Positions 8,449-17,789 of a stretch of 64,000 nt of DNA are shown here, in pieces. The notes beneath the pieces were generated by a model. It searched no databases, was not told where the DNA came from, and saw only the letters and a program-made list of their open reading frames with translations. Numbering within the stretch: the stretch's first letter is position 1; every line of letters starts with the position of its first letter. A program made the position numbers and the translations under genes. Location of the stretch: the NCBI RefSeq assembly GCF_001887355.1, contig NZ_MPIN01000001.1, positions 611,632 to 675,631 on the forward strand. The letters run 5' to 3'. The stretch comes from Cystobacter ferrugineus (GTDB taxonomy: Bacteria > Myxococcota > Myxococcia > Myxococcales > Myxococcaceae).

Positions 8449-8937
8449 ATGTCCACCCTATTCAAACCAGAGCCCCGGGTCGCCGACCCCGCGCCGGTGA
8501 CGCGAGGCGACGCGGTTCGCCCCTCTTCGCCGCCCCTGGCGACCCACCTGGTGCGCGTCACGCTTCCCGAGCAGGGGGATGAGCTCAACGGCAAGGCGCT
8601 GTGTGAGCAGCTGCGTCGCTTCCTGAACGCTCACCCCGGCCCCTGCTGCTTCTTCCTGGAGGGCACGGGCATGATGAATGCGCGCATCGGCTTCGCCAAC
8701 GCCTTCAAGGAGCTGGATCGCGAGTGGGGCGCGCGCATGGAAGTGGTGTGCGCCATCCCCCTGCCCATCCCGAGGATGATGGCCTACACGGTGGCGACCA
8801 TGGCCCAGGCCTCCTGGCACATCTTCCGCACGTGCGTGGAGGCCGAGATGCACCTGCAACTGCGCGGCTACCTCGCCGCGGATGGAAGTCCCTGCCCCCG
8901 AGGGCCGGTGCACGTGAGCTTGAACCCCTTGTCCTGA
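8449..8937 (+). CDS. Hypothetical protein, possibly STAS-like
   Basis: A cytosolic protein of 162 residues with a disordered, charged N-terminus (1-30). The folded part has a strand (HLVRVTLP), the segment ELNGKALCEQLRRFL, a strand (CCFFLEGTGMM), a helix (GFANAFKELDREWGARMEVV) and a final helical region rich in Met (PIPRMMAYTVATMAQASWHIF). The strand-helix order suggests a SpoIIAA/STAS-like fold related to the two neighbours around the peptidase gene, but similarity is weak. The start at ATG 8449 is the first Met before the acidic N-terminus. The 230 bp after it hold no recognisable gene. Confidence 0.5.
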   Translation: MSTLFKPEPRVADPAPVTRGDAVRPSSPPLATHLVRVTLPEQGDELNGKALCEQLRRFLNAHPGPCCFFLEGTGMMNARIGFANAFKELDREWGARMEVVCAIPLPIPRMMAYTVATMAQASWHIFRTCVEAEMHLQLRGYLAADGSPCPRGPVHVSLNPLS

Positions 8938-9167
8938 CATTCCCCTTCCCCCCAGGCCAACCCCTGGCGTCGGATCTCTCCCGCCAGGAGGCGACGAAGC
9001 CCAGGGTCGGCGCCGCTGGATTGTTCTTCCTCGAAACATCCGGGCCCCGACACCCGGCGGCACGCGTTGGCTGACTTCCTGTGTTTTCGCCTTTCGGCTA
9101 GCTTCGAATCCTCCGTTCCGAGAGGAGTTGGAGGGCCGGCGCATGGCGCTGGGGGGGGGAAGAGGAC

Positions 9168-10163
9168 ATGCCGAGTTTGATGGCTCTGCGGCGACAGGCC
9201 TGGGGGGACGTGCAGTCGAAGCTGCGTGACCTGCCGCGTCGGGTGAGGCCACTGCGCAACCTGTGGGCGGACGAGTCGGACCCGGCCAGCCTTGGCTCGC
9301 GGTACATGCCCCTGGTGGACAGGGCGCGGGTGGACGCCTACCGCGACGCCATCGAGCGTTACGTGCAGCCGGGGCACGTGGTGGTGGACGTGGGCACGGG
9401 CAACGGACTGCGCGCCATGCTCGCGGCGCGGTGTGGGCCGCGCAAGCTGTACGCGGTGGATGACTCGAATGACCTGGACACGGCGCAGTGGGTGGCCTGT
9501 CGCAACGGCTTCACGGACATCGAGTTCGTGCGCGCCGACATCTCGCGCTTCCAGCCGCCGGAGCGGGTGGACGTGCTGCTGCACGAGCTGGTGGGCGAGG
9601 GCGTGTTCGACGCGGGGCTGATTTCCCGGATGCTCGACGCGAGGGACCGGCTGCTCGTGCCCGGGGGCCGCATCCTGCCCCACCGCTTCGACATCTTCTT
9701 CGAGCCGGTGCAGTTGCGCGAGGAGGCGCGCGTGCCCTTCCTGTGGGATCAGCGTCTGCCAGACGTGGACTTCAGCTGCCTGCAGCTCCTGCGCGACACC
9801 TTGAATCCCACGCACTTCACCCGGCTCATCCGTCCCCAGGACGTGGAGCGCTCGCTGTGTGACGCGAGGCCCGCCTTCACGCTGGACCTGGAGACGCTGC
9901 GCACGGGCTCGCTGCCGAGGCGCCTGGCGCTGGCGAGGTCCGTGGTGCACGGGGGCCGCATGGACGGCCTGTGCCTCTACTACCGGGCGCACTTCGATGA
10001 CACGCTGTCCTATGACACCGTCCCCGAGCGCCCCAGCGCGTGCGCTCCGGTGATGTTGCTGCGCACCGACAGCCGCGACTTTGCCTGCTACGAGACGATC
10101 CGTGTGGAGGTGTCGTTGCCGGACCTGGCGGACATCACCACATGGCGGTGGAACTTCTCGTGA
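9168..10163 (+). CDS. Class I SAM-dependent methyltransferase, PRMT-like
   Basis: A 331-residue protein with the AdoMet-binding motif I VVDVGTGNGLRA near residue 73, then an acidic motif II region (YAVDDSNDL) and DISRFQPPERVDVLLHEL. The HELVGEG loop sits where protein arginine methyltransferases have their acidic double-E hairpin. The following LLVPGGRILPHRFDIFFEPV segment is also PRMT-like, and the C-terminal half would be the substrate-side beta-barrel. Arginine methylation is inferred; small-molecule or other protein targets are equally possible. The start ATG 9168 follows GGGGGAAGAGGAC. The next gene begins just after or within its 3' end, so they may be co-transcribed. Confidence 0.72.
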   Translation: MPSLMALRRQAWGDVQSKLRDLPRRVRPLRNLWADESDPASLGSRYMPLVDRARVDAYRDAIERYVQPGHVVVDVGTGNGLRAMLAARCGPRKLYAVDDSNDLDTAQWVACRNGFTDIEFVRADISRFQPPERVDVLLHELVGEGVFDAGLISRMLDARDRLLVPGGRILPHRFDIFFEPVQLREEARVPFLWDQRLPDVDFSCLQLLRDTLNPTHFTRLIRPQDVERSLCDARPAFTLDLETLRTGSLPRRLALARSVVHGGRMDGLCLYYRAHFDDTLSYDTVPERPSACAPVMLLRTDSRDFACYETIRVEVSLPDLADITTWRWNFS

Positions 10164-10173
10164 GGGTAGCCGC

Positions 10174-10992
10174 CTGCGTGTCCCGTGCTTCGTCGCGCTC
10201 CTTTTGTTGGTGACCACGTCCGCGGAGGCCCAGGCTCCCGCGGTGACCCGGGGGGCGGGCACCCCGCGCTCCCTGGCGGGCCGGTGTGGCTCGGCCAACT
10301 GGGTGTGCGTGGCCCAGTGCATCGACGTGACGTGTGTGGACCGGTGCCTGGCCCAGGGGTGTGAGAAGGCGCTGGACGCGCTGGCGGGATGTGCCGCCCG
10401 GAGCGGCTGTGGCCCGGATGATTCGGACTGCGTGGAGAAGGCGTGCGGCAAGCAGTGTGAGCGCACCTTCGAGCCCGCCCCTCCCAGCCCCGAGAAGGAA
10501 CTCTCGGAGCCCTGCGCGGACGGCTCGGTGGGCTCGGGGACGGTGCCCAAGGGGCTGGTGGGCACCTGGAGCCTGGAAGCGGCGAGCGTCCGCCCCGAGG
10601 AGAAGGCCAAGGTGGTGGGCCAGGAGGAGCCCCAGGACGTCAAGCCGCGCCCGGACTTCGAGCGCACCCTGGTGGTGACGCCCAACGGCTGCTTCCTGTT
10701 GCGCACGAAGCTGGAGGACGCCACGCTGGGCAAGGGCAGTGCGTTGGAGGTGCGCTCCTGGGGCGCCTTCGTGGTGAACGAGAAGGAGGACACGGTGGAA
10801 TTGCGCACGAAGTCCGGCCAGGCCGTGGGCACGGTGTGCGGCAAGCCCCGTGTCGTCGGTCTGTCCAAGGGGAAGTTCCAGCGGCCCCTCTACCAGTACG
10901 AACTGGAGGGCGACGTGCTCGGGGTCACCGCGCGGACGGCCTCCAAGCAGACATTCCAGTTCCGCCGGCAGGCGGAAGAGAAGGCGAAATAA
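10174..10992 (+). CDS. Exported Cys-rich protein, probable CTG start
   Basis: The protein begins with a clear signal peptide ending TTSAEAQA (probable cleavage after AEA), then a Cys-rich stretch with about a dozen cysteines (CVAQC, CVDRCLAQGC, CAARSGC, CVEKACGKQC), and a C-terminal domain of beta strands resembling a lipocalin-like or META-type fold (GTWSLEAAS, TLVVTPNGCFLL). No ATG or GTG lies just before the signal peptide in this frame. CTG at 10174, preceded by GAGGG at 10162-10166, gives a well-formed signal sequence. TTG 10081 or GTG 10102 would add unrelated residues overlapping the methyltransferase gene. The stop is 4 bp from the next start, so it is co-transcribed with the acyltransferase gene. 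Confidence 0.6.
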   Translation: MRVPCFVALLLLVTTSAEAQAPAVTRGAGTPRSLAGRCGSANWVCVAQCIDVTCVDRCLAQGCEKALDALAGCAARSGCGPDDSDCVEKACGKQCERTFEPAPPSPEKELSEPCADGSVGSGTVPKGLVGTWSLEAASVRPEEKAKVVGQEEPQDVKPRPDFERTLVVTPNGCFLLRTKLEDATLGKGSALEVRSWGAFVVNEKEDTVELRTKSGQAVGTVCGKPRVVGLSKGKFQRPLYQYELEGDVLGVTARTASKQTFQFRRQAEEKAK

Positions 10993-10996
10993 GCGC

Positions 10997-12397
10997 ATGG
11001 CCGAGCGGATGAGCCCTGTCGACGCGGCGTGGCTCCAGATGGAGGAGCCCACCAGTCTCATGGTCATCACGGCGGTGCTGTGGTTCGACGGTCCGTTGGA
11101 CTTCGAGCGGCTGGTGCGCCGGGTGGAGGAGCGGCTCGTGGCGCGCCATCCCCGTTTCCGCCAGCGCGTGGTGACGCGGGGCCTGTGGGGCACGCCGCAC
11201 TGGGAGGAGGTGCCCGCCTTCCGTCTGGAGGAGCACCTGCGGCGCACGCGGCTGCCGCCTCCCGGGGGGCGCGACGCGCTGGAGCGGCTCGTGGGCGAGT
11301 CCATGGGCACGCCCCTGGAGCCCTCGCGGCCCCTGTGGGAGCTGCTCCTCGTCGAGGGGTACGAGGAGGGCTGCGCGCTGCTGGCGCGCGTGCACCACTG
11401 CATCGCGGATGGGATTTCCCTGGGACGGGTGCTGCTCTCCCTGACGGACGCGAGCGCCGAGGAGGGCCCGGAGCGGGAGGACGCCTTCGAGGAGCCAGAG
11501 GCCCCACCGGGCACCTGGACGCGGCTGTGGCGGGGCGCCCGGAAGGTGGCGGACTCGACCCAGGCGGCGCTCAAGCGGGGCGGGGAGCTGTGGGCCGAGC
11601 CCATCCAGCTCATGGATCTGGCGGTGGAAGGGGCCCGGGGGGCCTCGGCCCTCAGCCGGCTGCTGTCGCTGGTGCCGGATCCCCCCTCGCCCTTCACGGG
11701 CCGGCTCGGCCCGGTCAAGCGCGTGGCGTGGTCGCGGCCGGTGCCCGTGGAGCAGGTGCGCGCCATCGGCCATGGCACGGGCAGCACGGTGAATGACGTG
11801 ATGATGGCGGTGGTGGCGGGCACGCTGCGCCGCTACGTGCGGGCCCGGGACGGAGAGCCCAAGGACCTGCGCGCCGTGGTGCCGGTGAACCTGCGCTCGC
11901 TCCACGAGCCCCTGCCGCGCACGCTGGGCAACCGCTTCGGCATGGTGTTCCTGCCGCTGCCGCTCGCGTTGGAAGAGCCGATGGAGCGGCTGTGGGAGCT
12001 CAAGCGGCGCATGGACACCCTCAAGCGCTCGCCCGAGGCGTCGGTGGTGTTCGGCATGCTGACGGCGGCGGGCCTGGCGCCCGCGCCGGTGGAGCGGGCC
12101 GCGGTGGAGGTGATGCGGCGCAAGTCCTCGCTGGTGCTCACCCACGTGCCGGGGCCGCGCAAGCCGGTGTACCTGGCGGGAGCGCGGCTGTCGGGCATGG
12201 CCTTCTGGGTGCCCATGGCGGGACGGCTGGGCCTGGGGCTGAGCCTCTTCCGCTACGCGGGCCACGTGACACTGGGCGTGGCCGTGGACGCGGGCCTCGT
12301 CCCGGAGCCCCGGGTGCTCATCGAGGACTTCGAGGCGGAACTCGAGGCCCTCGCCCAGGCGGTACGCCAGGTCGCGCGCGCGTCGTCCTCCTCCTGA
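10997..12397 (+). CDS. Wax ester synthase/diacylglycerol O-acyltransferase (WS/DGAT)
   Basis: A 466-residue acyltransferase that joins acyl-CoA to diacylglycerol or a fatty alcohol, making storage triacylglycerol or wax esters. The catalytic HHxxxDG motif is intact as HHCIADG (residues 133-139). The opening MSPVDAAWLQMEEPTSLMVI, the central TVNDVMMAVVAG block and the LGNRFGMVFLPLP segment are typical of the family, and the length is normal. Myxobacteria accumulate triacylglycerol lipid bodies during development, so such a role is plausible, but no developmental signal is visible here. It starts 4 bp after the Cys-rich gene and ends convergently with rsgA. Confidence 0.93.
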   Translation: MAERMSPVDAAWLQMEEPTSLMVITAVLWFDGPLDFERLVRRVEERLVARHPRFRQRVVTRGLWGTPHWEEVPAFRLEEHLRRTRLPPPGGRDALERLVGESMGTPLEPSRPLWELLLVEGYEEGCALLARVHHCIADGISLGRVLLSLTDASAEEGPEREDAFEEPEAPPGTWTRLWRGARKVADSTQAALKRGGELWAEPIQLMDLAVEGARGASALSRLLSLVPDPPSPFTGRLGPVKRVAWSRPVPVEQVRAIGHGTGSTVNDVMMAVVAGTLRRYVRARDGEPKDLRAVVPVNLRSLHEPLPRTLGNRFGMVFLPLPLALEEPMERLWELKRRMDTLKRSPEASVVFGMLTAAGLAPAPVERAAVEVMRRKSSLVLTHVPGPRKPVYLAGARLSGMAFWVPMAGRLGLGLSLFRYAGHVTLGVAVDAGLVPEPRVLIEDFEAELEALAQAVRQVARASSSS

Positions 12398-12415
12398 GTG
12401 CCTCGGGGGCGGGCG

Positions 12416-13456
12416 CTACCGGCCCTTGCGCTTCGAGCCCTGTCGTCCCCGCGTCTGCAGCGGGGTGTCGTACTCGGGGCGGGCCGTCTCCTGGAAGAGC
12501 TTGTGGAAGGCCTCCAGCCGCTCCGGGGCGAGCCGTCCCTCGTGCACGGCCTGCCGCACGGCGCAGCCGGGCTCGCGCTCGTGCCGGCAGTCGCTGAAGC
12601 GGCAGTGGGTTGCCAGCTCCTGGACGTCCACGAAGGCGTCGCGCAGGCCCTCCTCGCTCTCCAGCACCCCGAGCTCGCGCATGCCCGGCGTGTCGATGAC
12701 GAGGCCCCCGCTGGCGAGCACGAACAGCTCGCGGTGGGTGGTGGTGTGGCGGCCCTTGTCGTCCTCGCTCACCTCGCGCACCTCCTGGCGCGCCGAGCCC
12801 AGCAGGCGGTTGATGAGGGTGGACTTGCCCACGCCGGACGAGCCGATGAGCGCCACCGTCCGGCCCGGACCGAGGTAGGGGGCGAGCGCGTCCAGGCCCT
12901 CGCCGGTGACGGCGCTGACGGTGTGCACGGGCACGTCCTGGGCGTACTGGACGATGCGCTCGCGCTCCGCGGCGGCGTTCGCGCTCAGGTCCGCCTTGGT
13001 GAGCACGATGATGGGCTGGGCGCCGCTGTCCCAGGCCACGGTGAGGTAGCGCTCGAGCCGGCGCGGGTTGAGATCCTTGGTGAGCGCGGAGACGAGGAAG
13101 ACGCCGTCCACGTTGGCGGCCACCACCTGCTCCTCGGTGGTGCGGCCCGCGGCCTTGCGCGCGAGCTGCGTGCGGCGTGGCAGCACCGCCTGGATGACGG
13201 TGGTGCCCTCCTGGGAGCGCGGCTCGTAGGACACCCAGTCGCCCACCACCGGGCGGGCCGAGTCCCCCTTGCGGATGGCCATGCGCAGCTTGCCGGGAAG
13301 CGTGGCGCGCAGCTCGCCGCCCGCCGTGCCGAGCACGTACTCGACGCCATGGTCGGCGGTGATGCGCGCGGGTTGCTCGCCCGTGTTCGCCCGGGCCCTC
13401 CACGCGTCGACGAAGGGGGGGCCCCACCCCAGCTTCTCCAAGGCCCGCTCATCCAT
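12416..13456 (-). CDS. rsgA: Ribosome small subunit-dependent GTPase RsgA
   Basis: A 346-residue GTPase that checks late 30S subunit maturation. The order of GTP-binding motifs is circularly permuted, as in all RsgA/YjeQ proteins: G4 as TKAD (153-156) comes first, then G1 GSSGVGKST (205-213), G2 HTTT (237-240) and G3 DTPG (255-258). An OB-fold N-domain precedes them. The C-terminal zinc-binding region has Cys285, Cys290, His292 and Cys298. The C-terminus ends in a basic tail suited to rRNA contact. It lies 36 bp after the response regulator gene on the same strand and may share its transcript. Confidence 0.95.
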   Translation of the reverse strand: MDERALEKLGWGPPFVDAWRARANTGEQPARITADHGVEYVLGTAGGELRATLPGKLRMAIRKGDSARPVVGDWVSYEPRSQEGTTVIQAVLPRRTQLARKAAGRTTEEQVVAANVDGVFLVSALTKDLNPRRLERYLTVAWDSGAQPIIVLTKADLSANAAAERERIVQYAQDVPVHTVSAVTGEGLDALAPYLGPGRTVALIGSSGVGKSTLINRLLGSARQEVREVSEDDKGRHTTTHRELFVLASGGLVIDTPGMRELGVLESEEGLRDAFVDVQELATHCRFSDCRHEREPGCAVRQAVHEGRLAPERLEAFHKLFQETARPEYDTPLQTRGRQGSKRKGR

Positions 13457-13492
13457 GCTGCTGGCTCATGCGTTCTCCATGACGGGTGGGCA

Positions 13493-14911
<1,419 letters not shown>

Positions 14912-15052
14912 GCGGCTCCATCTCCTGGTACGGGGAGGGGCCGCGTTCCCCGGTGTGGCTCGCGCGTGCCCCCCTTGGGATGCTACCGCGCCTCGGGGGA
15001 CTCGGGCAGTGCCTGCCTCGCGGCGGCGCCCGCCCGCTGGGAGCGCTTCGGC

Positions 15053-16123
15053 TCAGCCCTCCGTCGACAGCCGCGGGTAGTCGATGTACCCCTGCGCGCC
15101 CGCCGAGTAGAAGGTCTGCTTGTCCGGCGTGTTCAGGGGCGCGTTCGTCCGGAAGCGCTCCGGCAGGTCCGGGTTGGCCAGGAAGAGCGCGCCGAAGACG
15201 ACCGCGTCCGCCTCGCCGTTCTTCAGCAGGGCCTCCGCGCTCTCACGGGTGAGGCTGCCGCCGCGCAGGTAGGTGCCCGGGAAGAGCGAGCGGAACGTGG
15301 TGTGGTAGGAGTCGAGCTGGGGGCCGAACGTGGCCACGTGCAGGTAGGCGAGCTTCAACGGCGCGAGCTGCTCGACGAGGTAGCGGTAGGTCTCCCGGGG
15401 GGTGGCGTCCTTGATGTCGTTGAAGCCCATCTCCGGGGAGATCTTGATGCCGACGCGATCGCTCCCCACCTCGTCCGCCAGGGCGGCGAGGGTCTCGAGG
15501 ATGAAGCGGGCGCGGTTCTCGAGCGAGCCGCCGTAGGCGTCCGTGCGGGTGTTGGTGTTGCTCGCCAGGAACTGCTCCGGCAGGTAGCCCGAGGCGGCGT
15601 GCAGCTCCACGCCATCGAAGCCGGCCTCCAGGGCGCGGCGCGCCGCGCGGCGGTACTCGCCAATCACCTCGGGGATTTCCTCGAGCCGCAGGGCGCGCGG
15701 CTGGACGAAGGGCTGCGGCCCCGTGCTGGTGAAGCTCTGTCCCGCGGGGGTGACGGCCGAGGGCGCCACCGGAAGGGCTCCACCGGGCAGCATGCTGGGG
15801 TGGGAGATGCGGCCGCTGTGCATGATTTGCATGAAGATGCGCCCGCCCTGCGCGTGGACGGCCTCGGTCACCTGCTTCCAGGCCGCCACCTGCTCGTTGG
15901 TCTCGATGCCCGGGGTGCGCACGTAGCCCTTGCCCATCGCGGAGGGAAAGACGCCCTCGGTGATGATGAGCCCCGCGCCCGCGCGCTGGCGGTAGTAGGT
16001 CGGGACGAGATCCGTGAGGACACCGGTCTGGTCGTCCGAGCGCGAGCGGGTCATCGGCGCCATGACCATGCGGTTGTTGAGCGTGTAGCGGCCGAGCGAG
16101 AGGGAAGAGAAGAGCGTGGACAT
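15053..16123 (-). CDS. Old Yellow Enzyme family alkene reductase (NemA-like)
   Basis: An FMN-dependent NAD(P)H oxidoreductase of 356 residues that should reduce activated C=C bonds of enones, maleimides or nitro compounds. It has the OYE N-terminus NNRMVMAPMTRSRS, the ITEGVFPS strand, the substrate segment VELHAASGYL and the SNTNTRTDAYGG block. The substrate-anion-binding pair, normally His-Asn or His-His, reads His175 and Ser178, an unusual variant. The start MSTLFSSLS at 16123 follows a GAGGTCCCTC stretch. It sits between the genes of a histidine kinase and a response regulator on the same strand. A short GTCAC/GTGAC palindrome lies upstream. Confidence 0.92.
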   Translation of the reverse strand: MSTLFSSLSLGRYTLNNRMVMAPMTRSRSDDQTGVLTDLVPTYYRQRAGAGLIITEGVFPSAMGKGYVRTPGIETNEQVAAWKQVTEAVHAQGGRIFMQIMHSGRISHPSMLPGGALPVAPSAVTPAGQSFTSTGPQPFVQPRALRLEEIPEVIGEYRRAARRALEAGFDGVELHAASGYLPEQFLASNTNTRTDAYGGSLENRARFILETLAALADEVGSDRVGIKISPEMGFNDIKDATPRETYRYLVEQLAPLKLAYLHVATFGPQLDSYHTTFRSLFPGTYLRGGSLTRESAEALLKNGEADAVVFGALFLANPDLPERFRTNAPLNTPDKQTFYSAGAQGYIDYPRLSTEG

Positions 16124-16177
16124 GAGGGACCTCGGATGGGTGGGCGGCGAGGGCCGCCGGCGTGGGACCAACAGCGA

Positions 16178-16188
16178 GTCACCGTGAC
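16178..16188. promoter_or_regulatory. GTCAC-C-GTGAC palindrome upstream of the Old Yellow Enzyme gene
   Basis: A perfect 5+5 inverted repeat with a 1-bp centre lies 55 bp upstream of the start codon, in the gap between the kinase and oxidoreductase genes. It could be an operator for a redox- or electrophile-responsive repressor, but it is short and may be chance. Confidence 0.3.
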
Positions 16189-16253
16189 GAGGACAGAAGT
16201 AACCCCTTCCCCTGTCTGGGATGTAGAGCCTGATTTGGAATGCATTGTTCCGC

Positions 16254-17759
16254 CTATGGAACACGCGTGGCCGAGGCGGGAAGGCGCAGGGTCACCGTGG
16301 TGCCGCGCCCCTCGTGGCTCGTGAGCGCCACGCGTCCACCATGGGCTTCCACCACCCGCCGCACGTAGGCCAGCCCCAGTCCGCTGCCCGTGGTCTTGGT
16401 GGTGTAGAAGTCGTCGAAGGCGCGCTCGCGGGTGCGTGCGTTCATGCCTTCGCCGGTGTCCTCCACGCTGAGCACCACCCCCGAGTCCTCCGTCCGCGTG
16501 CGCACGGTGAGCACTCCCCCGCGAGGCATGGCCTCCAGGGCGTTGCGCACCAGGTTCTCCAGCGCGGTGGCCAGCAGGTCCCAATCTCCCGCGCAGCGCG
16601 GCAGGTCCTCGGCGAGCTCCCGGCGCAGCTCCACCCCGGGGCTCCCGGCGAAGCCCTGGAGTGACAGCACGCTCGTCACCAGGTGGTTCACGTCCAGCGG
16701 CGCCAGCAGTGGCTCCACCCGGCCCAGGCGCTGGTAGGTGCTCACCACCCGATCCAAGCGCTCCACCTGTTCGAGCAGCAGCTCGAGGAACTCGCCCTTG
16801 TCGTCCCACGGGCGGCCCCGCGCGTGCTCCACCTGGAGGTACTGCGCGGCGCCCTTGAGCGCGGCGATGGGGTTCTTCAGGTCATGCGCCATCTGCGCGG
16901 AGAAGCGGCCCAGGGTGACCATCTGCTCCAGCCGCTCACGCTGGGCGGTGAAGGCGATGACGCCCCGGCGGGTGATGGCCAGCAGCGCGAGGGTGATGGC
17001 GGCCGTGCCCACCACGAGCGCGCCGTGGCGCGCGGCGAAGACGCGGAAGACGGTGAGATAGGACAGCACGCCCACGAGCGAGAGCAGCAGCGCGTACATC
17101 GCGTGGACGTTGGACAGCTCCTGGCCGAAGAGGCGCAGGCGCAGCGCCACCACGGCGATCGCCGGCAGTCCCAAGAGCGTGCCCAGGCCGCCCAGGCGCG
17201 GCACGTCCTGGCCCAGCAGCGCCACCACGTCCGTGCCCAGCAGTGTCACCAGCAGGGCGAGCCCCGTGAGCAGCAGTCCCGTCCGGGCGCGCTCGGTGGA
17301 GCGCAGCTCGCGGCGCAGGTGCCAGGTGAGCAGGCCGAAGCTGCCGAGCAGCAGCGGCGCGCTCAGCACGAGCACCATCAGCGAGAAGCCCCGCGAGTCC
17401 ACCTCGTCCGCCAGGTGCGGCGAGCCCAGTCCTCCGAGGCTCAAGAGGGCCAGCACGCCGAAGACGGCGTAGGTGGCGTACATCACCACCGCCAGCCGGC
17501 GCCGCTCGCCCACGAAGGCGAGGATGAAGTGCAGGGCGGTGGGCACGCTCATCAACGTCGCGCACGTGGCGATGAGGCGCCAGCCGGGCCCGCCCGCGTG
17601 CTCCAGGGCGAAGTCGGCGAAGTTCCACGTGGACAGCGCGATGCACAGCACCGCGAGCGGCAGCCCCATGGGACTGCGCCCCACCCGCACCAGGGCGAGG
17701 CCCGCGAGCGCCAGCAGGCCCGCGCAGGCCCCGAGGCTGATCCACGCCTGGGTCGTCAT
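16254..17759 (-). CDS. Multi-pass membrane sensor histidine kinase
   Basis: A 501-residue kinase. Residues 1-270 hold about eight hydrophobic segments and form the sensor module, with no recognisable PAS or GAF domain. The HisKA phospho-acceptor is His292 in SAQMAHDLKNPIAALKG. The ATPase domain has the N box LENLVRNALEAM (near 410) and glycine boxes VEDTGEGM and GSGLGLAYV. DLKNPI is the typical H-box of NtrB-like kinases that pair with sigma-54 regulators, supporting a pairing with the regulator at 13493-14911. The gene follows the GspE-N/HEAT gene by 30 bp and is probably co-transcribed with it. Confidence 0.92.
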   Translation of the reverse strand: MTTQAWISLGACAGLLALAGLALVRVGRSPMGLPLAVLCIALSTWNFADFALEHAGGPGWRLIATCATLMSVPTALHFILAFVGERRRLAVVMYATYAVFGVLALLSLGGLGSPHLADEVDSRGFSLMVLVLSAPLLLGSFGLLTWHLRRELRSTERARTGLLLTGLALLVTLLGTDVVALLGQDVPRLGGLGTLLGLPAIAVVALRLRLFGQELSNVHAMYALLLSLVGVLSYLTVFRVFAARHGALVVGTAAITLALLAITRRGVIAFTAQRERLEQMVTLGRFSAQMAHDLKNPIAALKGAAQYLQVEHARGRPWDDKGEFLELLLEQVERLDRVVSTYQRLGRVEPLLAPLDVNHLVTSVLSLQGFAGSPGVELRRELAEDLPRCAGDWDLLATALENLVRNALEAMPRGGVLTVRTRTEDSGVVLSVEDTGEGMNARTRERAFDDFYTTKTTGSGLGLAYVRRVVEAHGGRVALTSHEGRGTTVTLRLPASATRVP

Positions 17760-17789
17760 CGCTCCCCGCTCGTGCCTGCCGTGGTCCGG

